NCBI GenBank assembly: GCA_020849475.1
Contig: JADLGE010000004.1
Location: 60,267-124,266, forward strand
Length of the DNA: 64,000 nt
Direction: 5' to 3'
Origin: Gammaproteobacteria bacterium
GTDB lineage: Bacteria > Pseudomonadota > Gammaproteobacteria > Ga0077536
In this document: positions 21,601 to 29,557 of the stretch, piece after piece
Layout: every line of letters starts with the position of its first letter
Position numbering within the stretch: the first letter of the stretch is position 1
Program-made: the position numbers and the translations under genes
The notes under the pieces: generated by a model
What the model was told of the DNA's origin: nothing
The model's input: only the letters and a program-made list of their open reading frames with translations
Databases searched by the model: none

Positions 21601-21695
21601 TCGCGCAGGCGCGGCGGGCGGACGGCGTCCGCCGTTTCGACCAGCCGCGGCGGCGCTGGCCCGTCGCGTTCGTCGCGTTCGTCGCCACCGGCCAT
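18627..21695 (-). CDS. valS: Valyl-tRNA synthetase with in-frame N-terminal extension
   Basis: This class I synthetase charges tRNA-Val and edits mischarged threonine. The catalytic core holds [15 protein letters not shown] (HIGH signature) and NKMSKSKGN (KMSKS), followed by an anticodon-binding domain and a C-terminal coiled coil (about the last 65 residues). The frame is open for 1022 codons from an ATG one base after the holC stop. ValS proteins normally begin near [12 protein letters not shown], here at 21383, or 21389 with MAM. The first 102-104 residues are extra. The true translation start is therefore uncertain. Confidence 0.93.
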   Translation of the reverse strand: MAGGDERDERDGPAPPRLVETADAVRPPRLREEVDIAALRASTNAAPSTGHDLAQLSEEIKQMVSAGVAAAVAEIKAELQRGHSAPSAPPPASSVPEKVNKPMAMDKTYDPRSLEQSRYEQWEQDGNFVPSGSGAPYCIALPPPNVTGSLHMGHAFQDTLMDALVRYHRMCGDNTLWQCGTDHAGIATQIVVERQLAQAGQSRHELGRERFVEAVWEWKEKSGGTITRQLRRMGAAMDWSRERFTLDDELSRSVREVFVSLYSEGLIYRGKRLVNWDPVLHTAISDLEVVSEEEDGFMWHLRYPLADGSGHLVVATTRPETMLGDVAVAVHPSDDRYRRFIGKDILLPLAGRSIPIIADEYVDPEFGSGCVKITPAHDFNDYAVGHRHGLPLINIFTIDAAINDNAPERFRGLDRYAARKLVVAELQAAGLLVRTDPHKLMVPRGDRTQAVIEPYLTDQWFVKIQPLADPAIAAVEDGRIRFIPENWAKTYFEWMRNIEDWCISRQLWWGHRIPAWYDDAGNIYVGHDEADARARGGIGDDILLRQDADVLDTWFSSALWPFSTLGWPDKTPELATFYPTSVLVTGFDIIFFWVARMIMMGIKFMGDVPFREVYIHGLVRDADGNKMSKSKGNILDPIDLIDGVDLETLVSKRTSGLMRPEDAPRIEADTRRQYPQGIAPHGTDALRFTFAVMATQGRDIRFDLGRIGGYRNFCNKIWNAARFVLMVCEQHRGDTAPAARISGMPERWIRSQFGAAVSRVREGFADYRFDLGAQALYDFIWDEYCDWYIEMAKVTLYDEQATQADKDGVCATLIEVLDGLLRALHPFMPFITEEIWLKLGPLTGNTAATIMNQPYPSAEEFAAAPADETVCAWLKEFVLGVRRIRAEYDIEPSARLSVYSREGSATERAWLASHHRIIEQLARTQAVTAAPDSPGDVATALAGGMTVLVPLSDLIDKDAELARVSKELERLEGEITRATAKLDNASFVERAPAAVVNKERERLAEARSAAEKLREQVARLRA
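21384..21695 (-). other. Probable former small gene fused in frame to valS
   Basis: The extension encodes a charged, Ala-rich sequence ([15 protein letters not shown], then the amphipathic [19 protein letters not shown]). Many gammaproteobacteria have a short separate gene between holC and valS, and this looks like its equivalent. On the minus strand an A5 tract (plus 21402-21406) is followed directly by GTGAAC. Removing one A would turn GAA AAA GTG into GAA AAG TGA and end the small protein nine bases before the first ValS ATG. So a one-base insertion, or a homopolymer error in the assembly, would explain the fusion. Confidence 0.55.
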
Positions 21696-21696
21696 G

Positions 21697-22125
21697 TCAG
21701 CGGCTGACCTTGTGGGTGTTCAGCGTGAAGCCGCGATCCTGGTAGAACCGATAGCGGCCCCGCGCCGCGCCGCGGGTCGCGTCGTCATAGCCGGCGGATT
21801 CGATGACGCGCGCATAGCGGCTGGCGAGTTCCGGCACGGCGGCGGCGAGGTTGACCAGCACATCCGGCTGCAGGTTGTCGACTGCCGCGCAGCCGACCAC
21901 CACCCGGGTGTCGGCGTTGGCGTCGGCAGCCAGGGCATGGGGCACGAAGCTCGTGTCCTGGAATTGCCACAAGAGGGAGTCGAAGGCCCGCGCTTGGGCC
22001 TCGTCCTCACACTGAACGTAGACCCCGTGACCCTGTTGCCAGGCCTTCTCCACGATGCGGCACATCATGCGGTCGTGGTCCGCCGCGACGGGCGGCTCGA
22101 TGACATAGAAATCGACGCGTGTCAT
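21697..22125 (-). CDS. holC: DNA polymerase III chi subunit HolC
   Basis: Chi bridges the clamp-loader to single-strand binding protein. The 142-residue protein starts TRVDFYVIE and contains [24 protein letters not shown] and [15 protein letters not shown], the conserved HolC blocks. It starts three bases after pepA and ends one base before the next start, the common pepA-holC-valS order. Confidence 0.94.
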   Translation of the reverse strand: MTRVDFYVIEPPVAADHDRMMCRIVEKAWQQGHGVYVQCEDEAQARAFDSLLWQFQDTSFVPHALAADANADTRVVVGCAAVDNLQPDVLVNLAAAVPELASRYARVIESAGYDDATRGAARGRYRFYQDRGFTLNTHKVSR

Positions 22126-22128
22126 TGC

Positions 22129-23616
22129 TCACGCGCGGTCGGCTCGCGCCAGGATGTAGTCCAGGAGCATGGGCAGGGGACGACCGGTAGCATACTTGTT
22201 CTTGCCGCTGCCCCAGGCAGTGCCGGCGATGTCGAGATGCGCCCAGCGATAGTCCTTGGTGAAGCGCGCGAGGAAGCAGGCGGCGGTGATGGTGCCGGCG
22301 TTGCGACCACCGACGTTGGCCATGTCGGCCACCGGGCTGTCGAGCTGCTTCTGGTATTCGTCCCACAGCGGCAAGCGCCAGGCGCGGTCGCCGGTGCGCT
22401 GGCCGGAGGCGAGCAGCGCCTCGGCCAGTTCGTCGTTGTTGCTGAGCAGGCCCGTGGCCTGGTCGCCGAGGGCCACCACGCAGGCGCCGGTCAGGGTCGC
22501 GATATCGATGACGACGTCGGGCTCGAAGCGTGCGCTATAGGTCAAGGCATCACACAGGATGAGGCGACCTTCGGCGTCGGTGTTCAGAATCTCGATGGTC
22601 TGGCCAGACATGCTGGTGACCACGTCACTCGGCTTGCTGGCATTGCCGTCGGGCAGGTTCTCGGTGGCCGGCACCACGCCCACCACGTTGATGGCCGGGC
22701 CGATTTCGGCCAGCGCCGCCATCACGCCCAGCACGCTGGCCGCGCCGGTCATGTCGAACTTCATCTCGTCCATGGCCGGCCCCGGCTTCAAGGAAATGCC
22801 GCCGGAGTCGAAGGTCACGCCCTTGCCGACCAGCACGATGGGCTTGGCGTCATCATCGCGGCCCTTGTATTCGAGCGTGATGAGCTTGGCCGGCTGGCGC
22901 GAACCGCGCGCCACCGACAGCAGCGAGCCCATGCCGAGCGCTTCCATGTCGGCTTCTTCCAGCACGTTGCAGGTCAGCGAGTCGTGGCGTTCGGCCAGCG
23001 CCTCGGCCTGCTCGGCGAGATAGCTCGGGGTGCAATGATTGGCCGGGCGATTGGCCAGGTCTTTCAAGAGCTGGGTGCCGGTGACCTTGCCGCGTGCCAC
23101 GGCGAGGGCGGCGCGCACATCGGTGACGGATTTTTCGTCGACCAGCAAGGCCAGGCGGGCAAGGCCATGGCTGTCGGACTTGGATTTGAATTCGGTGAAC
23201 TTGTAAGTCTGGGCGGCGAAGATCGACACGTGCTGGTCGACTACCCAGCGCAGATCGCGACCCTTGACCGTGACGTCGAGCAAGGTGCTCATGCCGCTGC
23301 GCAGCGAGGCGCCCTTCAATGCTTCGGCGGCCTTGCCGATGAGCTTCTGGTATTCCTCGGCGGCGATGCCTTCACGTTTGCCGACGCCCAGCAGCAGCAC
23401 GCGTTCGGCGTCGATGCCGCTCACTTCGGGCACCAGCAAGGCCTCGCCGACCTTGCCGCTCACGTCGCCGCGCTGCACCAGCCGGGTCAGTGCACCGCGC
23501 GCGGCCTTGTCGAGGTCGGCGGCGCGTTCGCTCAAGGTGCGGCCGGCGTACACACCGACGATGAGGCAAGCGGTCTTTTGCTTACGCGCTTGACCGTGCT
23601 TGACGGAAAATTCCAT
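22129..23616 (-). CDS. pepA: Leucyl aminopeptidase PepA
   Basis: PepA is a hexameric M17 aminopeptidase with two metal ions; in E. coli it also binds DNA in Xer recombination. The 495-residue protein shows VGKGVTFDSGGISLKPG with the metal-binding Lys and Asp, then MDEMKFDMTGAASVLG and the signature NTDAEGRLIL. I start at the ATG ending at 23616, since upstream codons to 23727 are a low-complexity Arg-rich run. It is divergent from lptG, as in E. coli. Confidence 0.96.
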   Translation of the reverse strand: MEFSVKHGQARKQKTACLIVGVYAGRTLSERAADLDKAARGALTRLVQRGDVSGKVGEALLVPEVSGIDAERVLLLGVGKREGIAAEEYQKLIGKAAEALKGASLRSGMSTLLDVTVKGRDLRWVVDQHVSIFAAQTYKFTEFKSKSDSHGLARLALLVDEKSVTDVRAALAVARGKVTGTQLLKDLANRPANHCTPSYLAEQAEALAERHDSLTCNVLEEADMEALGMGSLLSVARGSRQPAKLITLEYKGRDDDAKPIVLVGKGVTFDSGGISLKPGPAMDEMKFDMTGAASVLGVMAALAEIGPAINVVGVVPATENLPDGNASKPSDVVTSMSGQTIEILNTDAEGRLILCDALTYSARFEPDVVIDIATLTGACVVALGDQATGLLSNNDELAEALLASGQRTGDRAWRLPLWDEYQKQLDSPVADMANVGGRNAGTITAACFLARFTKDYRWAHLDIAGTAWGSGKNKYATGRPLPMLLDYILARADRA

Positions 23617-23668
23617 AGCTTTGCTCGCCGTGAGAAGATTGCGGAGGAGGCGACCCGGCGCCCAAACC

Positions 23669-23727
23669 GGCCAGTTTGGCCGCCTGCGGCGTGACCGCAG
23701 TTTATTCGTTTGCGTGATGCGGCGCAA
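23669..23727 (-). promoter_or_regulatory. Possible pepA promoter and small inverted repeat
   Basis: In the 205-base divergent region, the minus strand has TTGCGC (23722-23727) and TAAACT (23699-23704) with a 17-base spacer, a weak sigma-70 match. A 13-base inverted repeat GGCCA-GTT-TGGCC at 23669-23681 lies between it and the pepA start. I see no convincing promoter for lptG on the plus strand. Confidence 0.3.
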
Positions 23728-23821
23728 AGCGCGACGCGCGCGAGACCGTCAGTTTGAGCAGGAACACAATCGTCTCCATCCAAGGTGCCGTTGGCCTCGC
23801 GCCGCACGTACCGGTTCGTTC

Positions 23822-24886
23822 ATGAAGATTCTCGACAACTACATCCGGCGTAATGTCATCGCTACCACCCTGACGGTGCTGGTGGTGCTGCTCGCGATCT
23901 TTTCGTTCTTCAGTTTCCTGGACGAGCTCGAAGATCTCGGCCATGGCAGCTATGGCCTTGTGCAAGCGGTGTCGGTGGTCTTTCTGCGCCTGCCGGGCCT
24001 CGCCTACCAGCTCTTCCCCATCGCCGCCCTGCTCGGCTCGTTGATGGGGCTCGGTGGCATGATGGAGCGCAACGAGATAGCCGTCATCCGCTGCGCCGGC
24101 GTCTCGCGTGAACGCGTGGTGTGGTCGGTGATGAAGGCTGGCTTGGTGGTGGTGGCGCTGGCGATGTTCGTTGGTGAAGTGGTGTTTCCGCCCGCCGAAG
24201 GCCAGGCCCGCGAACTGCGCGCGCTGGCGTCCACCGATCGCTCATCGTCCAGTTCCGAGCACGGCTTCTGGGCGCGCGACGGTAACGCCTACATCAATAT
24301 CCGCGAGATTCTGCCGGGCGAGCGCTTTCGTGACATCCGCATCCTGGAATTCGATGACGGCAACAAGCTGCTGCGCTCGACGCGCGCCGAGACCGCGCAG
24401 GTCAAAGGCGGCAAGTGGCAGTTGGAAAAAGTCGGTCAGACCGACTTCAGCGGGCCGCTACCGACCGCACGCACCCTCGACAGCGCCAGCTGGGACTCGC
24501 TGCTGGACCCTGATCTGCTGGGCCTGGTGGCCATCAATCCCGATACCTTGTCGTCGCTGGACTTGTTCCGCTACATCCGTTTCGTGGAGAACAACGGCCA
24601 GAGCGCCGAGCGCTGGAAACATGCGCTGTGGGTCAAGCTCGGCTATCCGCTGGCGGCGGCGGTGATGGTCTATCTCTCCATTCCGCTGGTGTTGGGGGCG
24701 TCGCGTTCGGTCAGCGCCGGGCGGCGCATCCTGGTCGGCGCGCTGATTGGCTTAGGCTTCCACGTCATGAATGAAACCTCGCGCCATCTGGGTCTCGTGG
24801 TCGGCATGCCGCCCGCCCTGTCGGCGCTCGGCCCGACCGTACTGCTGTTTTCTATCGCCTTGTTTTTGAACCGTCGCGCGCAGTGA
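23822..24886 (+). CDS. lptG: LPS export permease LptG
   Basis: LptG pairs with LptF in the LptB2FG ABC transporter that extracts LPS from the inner membrane. The 354-residue protein has the expected pattern: three N-terminal membrane segments (IATTLTVLVVLLAIFSFF and so on), a periplasmic beta-jellyroll with GFWARDGNAYINI, and three C-terminal segments. The motifs FPIAALLGSLMGLG and QSAERWKHALWVKL resemble E. coli LptG rather than LptF. LptF normally precedes it, but is absent here. The start MKILDNYIRRNV at 23822 fits the family. The end overlaps the RDD gene on the other strand by 35 bases. Confidence 0.92.
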   Translation: MKILDNYIRRNVIATTLTVLVVLLAIFSFFSFLDELEDLGHGSYGLVQAVSVVFLRLPGLAYQLFPIAALLGSLMGLGGMMERNEIAVIRCAGVSRERVVWSVMKAGLVVVALAMFVGEVVFPPAEGQARELRALASTDRSSSSSEHGFWARDGNAYINIREILPGERFRDIRILEFDDGNKLLRSTRAETAQVKGGKWQLEKVGQTDFSGPLPTARTLDSASWDSLLDPDLLGLVAINPDTLSSLDLFRYIRFVENNGQSAERWKHALWVKLGYPLAAAVMVYLSIPLVLGASRSVSAGRRILVGALIGLGFHVMNETSRHLGLVVGMPPALSALGPTVLLFSIALFLNRRAQ

Positions 24887-25298
24887 CGCGCAACAGCAGG
24901 CGGGTGTGCGACCAGCGGTCGTGCCAGGCGCGCTTGTCGCGGTCGAACAGGGCTGCCAGGTAGCCGGCGCCACCGAGCGCGAAGCTGGCGGCCGCACCCA
25001 GGAAACGCAGGCTGGCCTCGGCCAAAGTCGGTCGCCGCTCGGCGGCCTGCGCCAGTATCACCAGCTTCCAGGCCTGCATGCCCAAGGTGCGACCACGCGT
25101 CCAGCACAGCACGAAATAACCATAGACGACCGCCACCACGTAGGCGCTCATGAAGGGATTGCCGGGTTCAATGATCCGGCCGGCGGCGACCACCGGTATA
25201 AAGGACAGGAAGTAAACCACCGTGAACACCGCGATGGCGTCGTACAGCACCGCCATCATGCGGCGCGGGAAGGGCACGGGTGTATCGACTTCGGGCAC
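24852..25298 (-). CDS. RDD-family membrane protein
   Basis: This protein of about 148 residues has the RDD fold with the Arg of PRRMMAVLYDAIAV, a second membrane segment with GRTLGMQAWKLVI, and the Asp-rich end FDRDKRAWHDRWSHT. Three membrane helices are visible. RDD proteins are widespread and mostly of unknown function; some are linked to ion transport. I propose the GTG ending at 25298; the ATG ending at 25259 is an alternative, and the longer frame upstream is low-complexity. It converges on lptG and is divergent from the hydrolase. Confidence 0.75.
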   Translation of the reverse strand: MPEVDTPVPFPRRMMAVLYDAIAVFTVVYFLSFIPVVAAGRIIEPGNPFMSAYVVAVVYGYFVLCWTRGRTLGMQAWKLVILAQAAERRPTLAEASLRFLGAAASFALGGAGYLAALFDRDKRAWHDRWSHTRLLLRVTARDGSKTRR

Positions 25299-25352
25299 GC
25301 GCTGACAGGGCTCTATGCTATGTTCAAAATGCGGCACACCGGGAAGCGAGCC

Positions 25353-26462
25353 ATGCCTGAGTCGGCACTGTTGTCCGAAGCAAGCCTGCTGCGCGGGCCG
25401 CTGCGGGCGGCCGTCGCGGCCTGGCTGCTGTGCCATGCGGCGCTGACCGTGGCGGCGAGCGGCGACGCGCATGATATCTACATCGAGGATTACCGTCTGC
25501 ACATCGAATGCAGCGGGCGCGGCGCGCCGGCGGTCATCCTCGACGCCGGTCTCGGCGGCTCATCGCTGGAATGGGTGTTCGTGGTCGAGCGCCTGCGCCG
25601 CCTGACCAAGGTCTGCACCTATGACCGCGCCGGCTACGGCGGCAGCGACACCGGCCCCCTGCCCCGCACCAGTTCACGCATCGTCAGTGAATTGAAACAC
25701 CTCCTGGAGAGCGCCGGCGTGGCGCCGCCCTACGTGTTGGCGGGCCATTCCTTCGGCGGCTACAACATGCAGCTTTTCGCGCGGCGCTTTCCGAGCCTCG
25801 TGGCCGGGCTGGTGCTGGTGGACGCCTCCCATCCCGATCAAGTCGAACGTTTCGAGGCGCCGCCCTTGAACATGGTGACCGCGCCCAACAGCCGCGCCGG
25901 CATCGTGCAGTTTCGCGAGCAACCGCCGGTCAGCGCGCTGTTGCCGCCGCGCCTGCGCATCAAGGTCGCCGAGCAGGCTCAGCGCTGGAAAACGCGCCGC
26001 ACCCTGTCGGCCGAACTCCTGAGCTTTCGCGACAGCGCGGCCGAAGTGCGGGCCGCGCCGCCGCTCGGAGCAATGCCGTTGGTGGTCCTGTCGCGCGGCC
26101 GGCCGGAAGGGCAAATGACGGCGCGCAAGCAGGCCTTCGAGCACCTGTGGTCTGAACTGCAGGGCGAGCTGGCGGCCTCGAGCAGCGTCGCCGCCCACCT
26201 CGTGGCGCTCGGCGCCGGCCATCAGATTCATGTCGAACAACCGGACGTGGTGGCCTATGGCATTGCCATGCTGGTCACCCGCGCGCGCGGCGGTGCGTTG
26301 TCACCGGCCCGCTATGCAGGACGCGACGATCGCGCCTTTCGGCTGGCCGATGTGGTGTGGCTGAAAGATGATTTGAGCGTCGCGCCGCCCGCGGTGCTGG
26401 CGGTGGCGCCGTCGCTACCGTGCCGGGGGGCGTGCACGAGCGCTCGAGTTGGCGCTCCCTAG
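25353..26462 (+). CDS. Secreted or membrane-anchored alpha/beta hydrolase
   Basis: This 369-residue protein shows an alpha/beta hydrolase fold. The oxyanion region is VILDAGLGGSSLEW (61-74), the nucleophile S133 lies in AGHSFGG, and likely acid and base are D157 (LVDASHP) and H290 (GAGHQIH). A hydrophobic segment at about 16-36 could be a signal or anchor. About 75 residues follow the catalytic histidine with no domain I recognise. The ATG at 25353 has GGGAAG seven bases upstream; ATGs at 25320 and 25329 are in frame. The stop codon lies inside the tRNA-Glu gene on the other strand. Substrate unknown. Confidence 0.8.
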   Translation: MPESALLSEASLLRGPLRAAVAAWLLCHAALTVAASGDAHDIYIEDYRLHIECSGRGAPAVILDAGLGGSSLEWVFVVERLRRLTKVCTYDRAGYGGSDTGPLPRTSSRIVSELKHLLESAGVAPPYVLAGHSFGGYNMQLFARRFPSLVAGLVLVDASHPDQVERFEAPPLNMVTAPNSRAGIVQFREQPPVSALLPPRLRIKVAEQAQRWKTRRTLSAELLSFRDSAAEVRAAPPLGAMPLVVLSRGRPEGQMTARKQAFEHLWSELQGELAASSSVAAHLVALGAGHQIHVEQPDVVAYGIAMLVTRARGGALSPARYAGRDDRAFRLADVVWLKDDLSVAPPAVLAVAPSLPCRGACTSARVGAP

Positions 26463-26525
26463 GGGAGTCGAACCCCTGTTCTCGGCGTGAGAGGCCGATG
26501 TCCTAGGCCACTAGACGAAGGGAGC
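26450..26525 (-). tRNA. tRNA-Glu, anticodon CTC
   Basis: On the minus strand a 76-base cloverleaf is complete with encoded CCA. The acceptor stem pairs GCTCCCT with AGGGAGC, the discriminator is G, the D arm reads TCGTCTAGTGGCCTAGGA, and the anticodon stem TCGGC/GCCGA encloses CTCTCAC, giving anticodon CTC for GAG codons. The T arm holds the standard GGTTCGACTCC. It aligns along its length with E. coli tRNA-Glu, which has TTC. A TATGAT at 26547-26552 on the minus strand may be its -10 element, 21 bases upstream. Confidence 0.95.
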
Positions 26526-26695
26526 GTAAATGGCAGCGCGGATGGTATCATACCCACGCGCCGCTGTTGGCAGTGGCGACATCACGCAGGCCTGCGACAT
26601 TCGAGTCGAACCTCGTCTGCGCTCTGCAACGCGGCACGCGCCGTCGCCCGTCAAAGCCCTGGCGCGCTCACAGGACACATGATCCCGAGAAGTCA

Positions 26696-28135
26696 TTGAG
26701 CATCCTAATCGATCTGGTTCGAGCTGCAGCCGCTCGGGTCACCGGGCGTTCGTCGCCCAAGGCCGCCACAAGCGAAGCCGCTGCCCCCGCAACGCCACCC
26801 CCACGTTCCAAGCGCAAGAACGAACAGCCCGTGCCTGTCCGCCGCGGCGCGCCGCGTATTTACACGCGTGGTGAACACGGCATCTCGCGCAAGATGATTT
26901 CGCCGAGCGCCCTGAAGGTCTTGTATCGACTCGACGGCGCCGGCTTTCGCGCCTGCCTGGTGGGCGGCGGCGTACGCGATCTTCTGCTCGGCCGTGAACC
27001 CAAGGACTTCGACGTCGCCACCGATGCCAGCCCCGACCAGGTGCGCGAGCTGTTCCGCAACTGTCGTCTCATCGGCCGCCGCTTCCGTCTCGCTCACGTG
27101 CGCTTCGGTCCGGAAATCATCGAAGTGGCGACCTTTCGCGCCGCCCATGACGATGACGATGGCGACCACGCGGAAATGAGCGATGAAGGCCGCATCCTGC
27201 GCGACAACGTCTACGGCAACATCGAAGACGACGTGTGGCGCCGCGATTTCACCGTCAACGGTCTTTATTACGACATCCATGATTTCAGCGTCATCGACTA
27301 CGTCGGCGGCGTTGAGGATCTGGAAAAAGGCGTGCTTCGCATCATCGGCGATCCCGACCAGCGCTACCGCGAAGACCCGGTGCGCATGCTGCGCGCCATC
27401 CGCTTCGCGGTGAAGCTCGGCTTCAATCTCGACCCATCCTGCGCGCGGCCGCTGCCGCAGCTGGCAAGCTTGCTCGACGCCATCTCGCCGGCGCGCCTGT
27501 TCGACGAATCGCTGAAGCTGGTCCACGGCGGCTATGCACTGCAGACCTTCGAAGCGCTGCGTCATCACCATCTTTTCGAACACCTGTTTCCGCTGACCGA
27601 AATTGCCTTGAGCCACGAGCACGACGGTTTCCCGGCCACGCTCATCGGCCGCGCGCTGGACAACACCGATCAACGCATCGCCGACGGCAAGTCGGTGACG
27701 CCGGCATTCCTGCTCGCCGCGCTGTTGTGGGACGCTTTCGAAGAGCGTCGTCGGCAACTTGAAGCCGATGGCATGCAGCCGATGGACGCCTTGGGCCTCG
27801 CCGCCGACCAGGTCATCGCCAAGCAGGTCGCGCGCCTGGCCGTGCCGCGGCGCTTCACGCAGGTCACGCGCGATATCTGGGCCATGCAGCCGCGCTTGGT
27901 TGATTTGTCGCCCAAGCGTGCGCGCCGCGCGTTCGAAAATCCGCGCTTTCGCGCCGCCTATGATTTCCTGAAGCTGCGCGCCGAAGCCGGCGACGCGGAA
28001 GCCGACTGCGCCCATTGGTGGACCGACTTCCAGGACGCCAGCGATGCCGAGCGCGAGGAAATGCTCAACGGCCTCGATGAGCGCGCCGCGCCGGGCGCAC
28101 CCAAGCGCCGCCGGCGGCGCAAGCGGCGCGCCTGA
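26696..28135 (+). CDS. pcnB: Poly(A) polymerase PcnB
   Basis: PcnB adds poly(A) tails to RNA 3' ends and so marks RNA for decay. The nucleotidyltransferase signature GGGVRDLLLGREPKDFDVATDA carries the catalytic Asp pair, followed by the RNA-binding segments FRLAHVRFGPEIIEVATFR and RRDFTVNGLYYD, and the C-terminal tail is Arg-Lys rich (PKRRRRRKRRA). The bacterial ISRKMISPSALKVL start of the core lies near residue 70. The start codon is uncertain: I propose TTG at 26696 with GAGAAG just upstream; a longer frame begins at 26567. It overlaps folK by one base. Confidence 0.92.
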   Translation: MSILIDLVRAAAARVTGRSSPKAATSEAAAPATPPPRSKRKNEQPVPVRRGAPRIYTRGEHGISRKMISPSALKVLYRLDGAGFRACLVGGGVRDLLLGREPKDFDVATDASPDQVRELFRNCRLIGRRFRLAHVRFGPEIIEVATFRAAHDDDDGDHAEMSDEGRILRDNVYGNIEDDVWRRDFTVNGLYYDIHDFSVIDYVGGVEDLEKGVLRIIGDPDQRYREDPVRMLRAIRFAVKLGFNLDPSCARPLPQLASLLDAISPARLFDESLKLVHGGYALQTFEALRHHHLFEHLFPLTEIALSHEHDGFPATLIGRALDNTDQRIADGKSVTPAFLLAALLWDAFEERRRQLEADGMQPMDALGLAADQVIAKQVARLAVPRRFTQVTRDIWAMQPRLVDLSPKRARRAFENPRFRAAYDFLKLRAEAGDAEADCAHWWTDFQDASDAEREEMLNGLDERAAPGAPKRRRRRKRRA

Positions 28136-28662
28136 TGCAGAGCGTCACGGCCTACATAGGCCTCGGCAGCAATCTCGATGACCCGGCCGCGCAGGTTGCG
28201 GCGGCCATCGATGCGCTTGCCAATCTGCCAGAAAGTTCACTGCGCACGGTGTCGAGCCTCTATCGCAATCCGCCGATGGGGCCGCAGGACCAACCCGATT
28301 ACGTCAACGCGGTGGTGGCGCTCGATACGCGTCTCGCGCCGCGCGTCCTGCTCGATGCCATGCAGGCCATCGAACGCGCCCAGGGCCGTGATCGCAGCGG
28401 CCAACGCTGGGGACCGCGCACGATTGATCTCGATCTGCTGATCTATGGCGACAGCGTCGTCCATGAAGATCACCTGACGGTGCCGCATCCTGGCCTTCGC
28501 GAGCGCGCCTTCGTGCTGGTGCCGCTGGCGGAGATCGCGCCCCATGTTGCGATTCCCGGCCAACCCGCGCTGGCCACCTTGCTTGCCGCCGTCGACCGCG
28601 CCAGCGTGGTGCCGATGGCGGCGCCTTCCCGTCCCATGCCACGGATATCCTCGACCCGATGA
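28135..28662 (+). CDS. folK: Hydroxymethyl-dihydropterin pyrophosphokinase FolK
   Basis: FolK transfers pyrophosphate from ATP to 6-hydroxymethyl-dihydropterin in folate synthesis. The 175-residue protein has AYIGLGSNLDDP at the start, then LYRNPPMGPQDQPDYVNAVV and the signature GPRTIDLDLLIYGD with its Asp pair, followed by LTVPHPGLRERAFVLVPL. The ATG overlaps the pcnB stop (TGATG), and its own stop overlaps panC. Confidence 0.96.
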   Translation: MQSVTAYIGLGSNLDDPAAQVAAAIDALANLPESSLRTVSSLYRNPPMGPQDQPDYVNAVVALDTRLAPRVLLDAMQAIERAQGRDRSGQRWGPRTIDLDLLIYGDSVVHEDHLTVPHPGLRERAFVLVPLAEIAPHVAIPGQPALATLLAAVDRASVVPMAAPSRPMPRISSTR

Positions 28663-29525
28663 TTACCAATTCCGATTTGAAGACGCTGCGCGCGACCCTG
28701 CGCGAATGGCGTCGTGAAGGCCTGACCATCGCCCTGGTGCCGACCATGGGCAATCTGCACGATGGCCACATCTCGCTGTTGGCGCGTGCCCGCGAGATAG
28801 CCGATCGCAGCGTGGTCAGCATCTTCGTCAATCCCATCCAGTTCGGCCGCGGTGAAGACTACGAGCGCTACCCGAGCACGCTCGACGCCGATCGCGCGAA
28901 ACTCGAAGCGGCCGGTCTCGATTTGCTGTTCGCACCGAACCTCGCCGAGTTGTATCCAGGCGGCATAGAAGAGGACACCCGCGTCACGGTGCCGGCCCTG
29001 TCCGACATTCTGTGTGGCGAATTCCGTCCGGGCCATTTCTCCGGCGTGGCGACCGTAGTCAGCAAGCTGTTCATCAACACCCAGCCGGATTTCGCGCTGT
29101 TCGGTGAAAAGGATTTCCAGCAGGTGATGGTTATCCGGCGCATGGTGCGCGACCTCCTGTACCCGGTGGAGATCATCGGCATGCCGATCATCCGCGAAGC
29201 CGACGGCCTGGCGATGAGCTCGCGCAACAGCTATCTGAAGCCCGAAGAACGACAGGTCGCCGCCGGTATCTTCGCCAGCCTGACGCGCGCCGCCACTGAA
29301 CTGCGCGAGCACAAGCAAGACATCGCCGCCCTCGAAGCGCGCTGCCTGCAGGAATTGAGCGCGCTCGGCATGCGCCCTGAATACATTTCCGTGCGCAGCG
29401 CGCTCGACCTGTCGCTGCCGAAAGCCGGCGACAAGGATTTGATCATCCTCGCCGCCGCATGGCTCGGCGGTGCGCGTCTCATCGACAACGTGCGCGTCAT
29501 GCTCAACCAGCCGCTTGAGGCTTGA
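28659..29525 (+). CDS. panC: Pantothenate synthetase PanC
   Basis: PanC joins pantoate and beta-alanine with ATP to make pantothenate for coenzyme A. The 288-residue protein shows [12 protein letters not shown] (HIGH type), [33 protein letters not shown] and the KMSKS-like SSRNSYL. It overlaps folK by four bases. In many relatives panB separates folK and panC; it is missing here. Confidence 0.97.
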   Translation: MITNSDLKTLRATLREWRREGLTIALVPTMGNLHDGHISLLARAREIADRSVVSIFVNPIQFGRGEDYERYPSTLDADRAKLEAAGLDLLFAPNLAELYPGGIEEDTRVTVPALSDILCGEFRPGHFSGVATVVSKLFINTQPDFALFGEKDFQQVMVIRRMVRDLLYPVEIIGMPIIREADGLAMSSRNSYLKPEERQVAAGIFASLTRAATELREHKQDIAALEARCLQELSALGMRPEYISVRSALDLSLPKAGDKDLIILAAAWLGGARLIDNVRVMLNQPLEA

Positions 29526-29557
29526 GTGCGGGTGCGGTCGACAGCGGAATTCATGGC

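Noticed and set aside
21398..21688. 96-codon frame ending in a TGA just before valS, considered as the real small gene
   Set aside because: Its translation is Arg- and Pro-rich noise; the protein-like sequence is in the valS frame, so only the TGA position is informative.
21376..23694. 772-codon open frame on the plus strand
   Set aside because: Antisense to pepA, holC and the valS start; its translation is low-complexity and rich in His, Gly and Arg.
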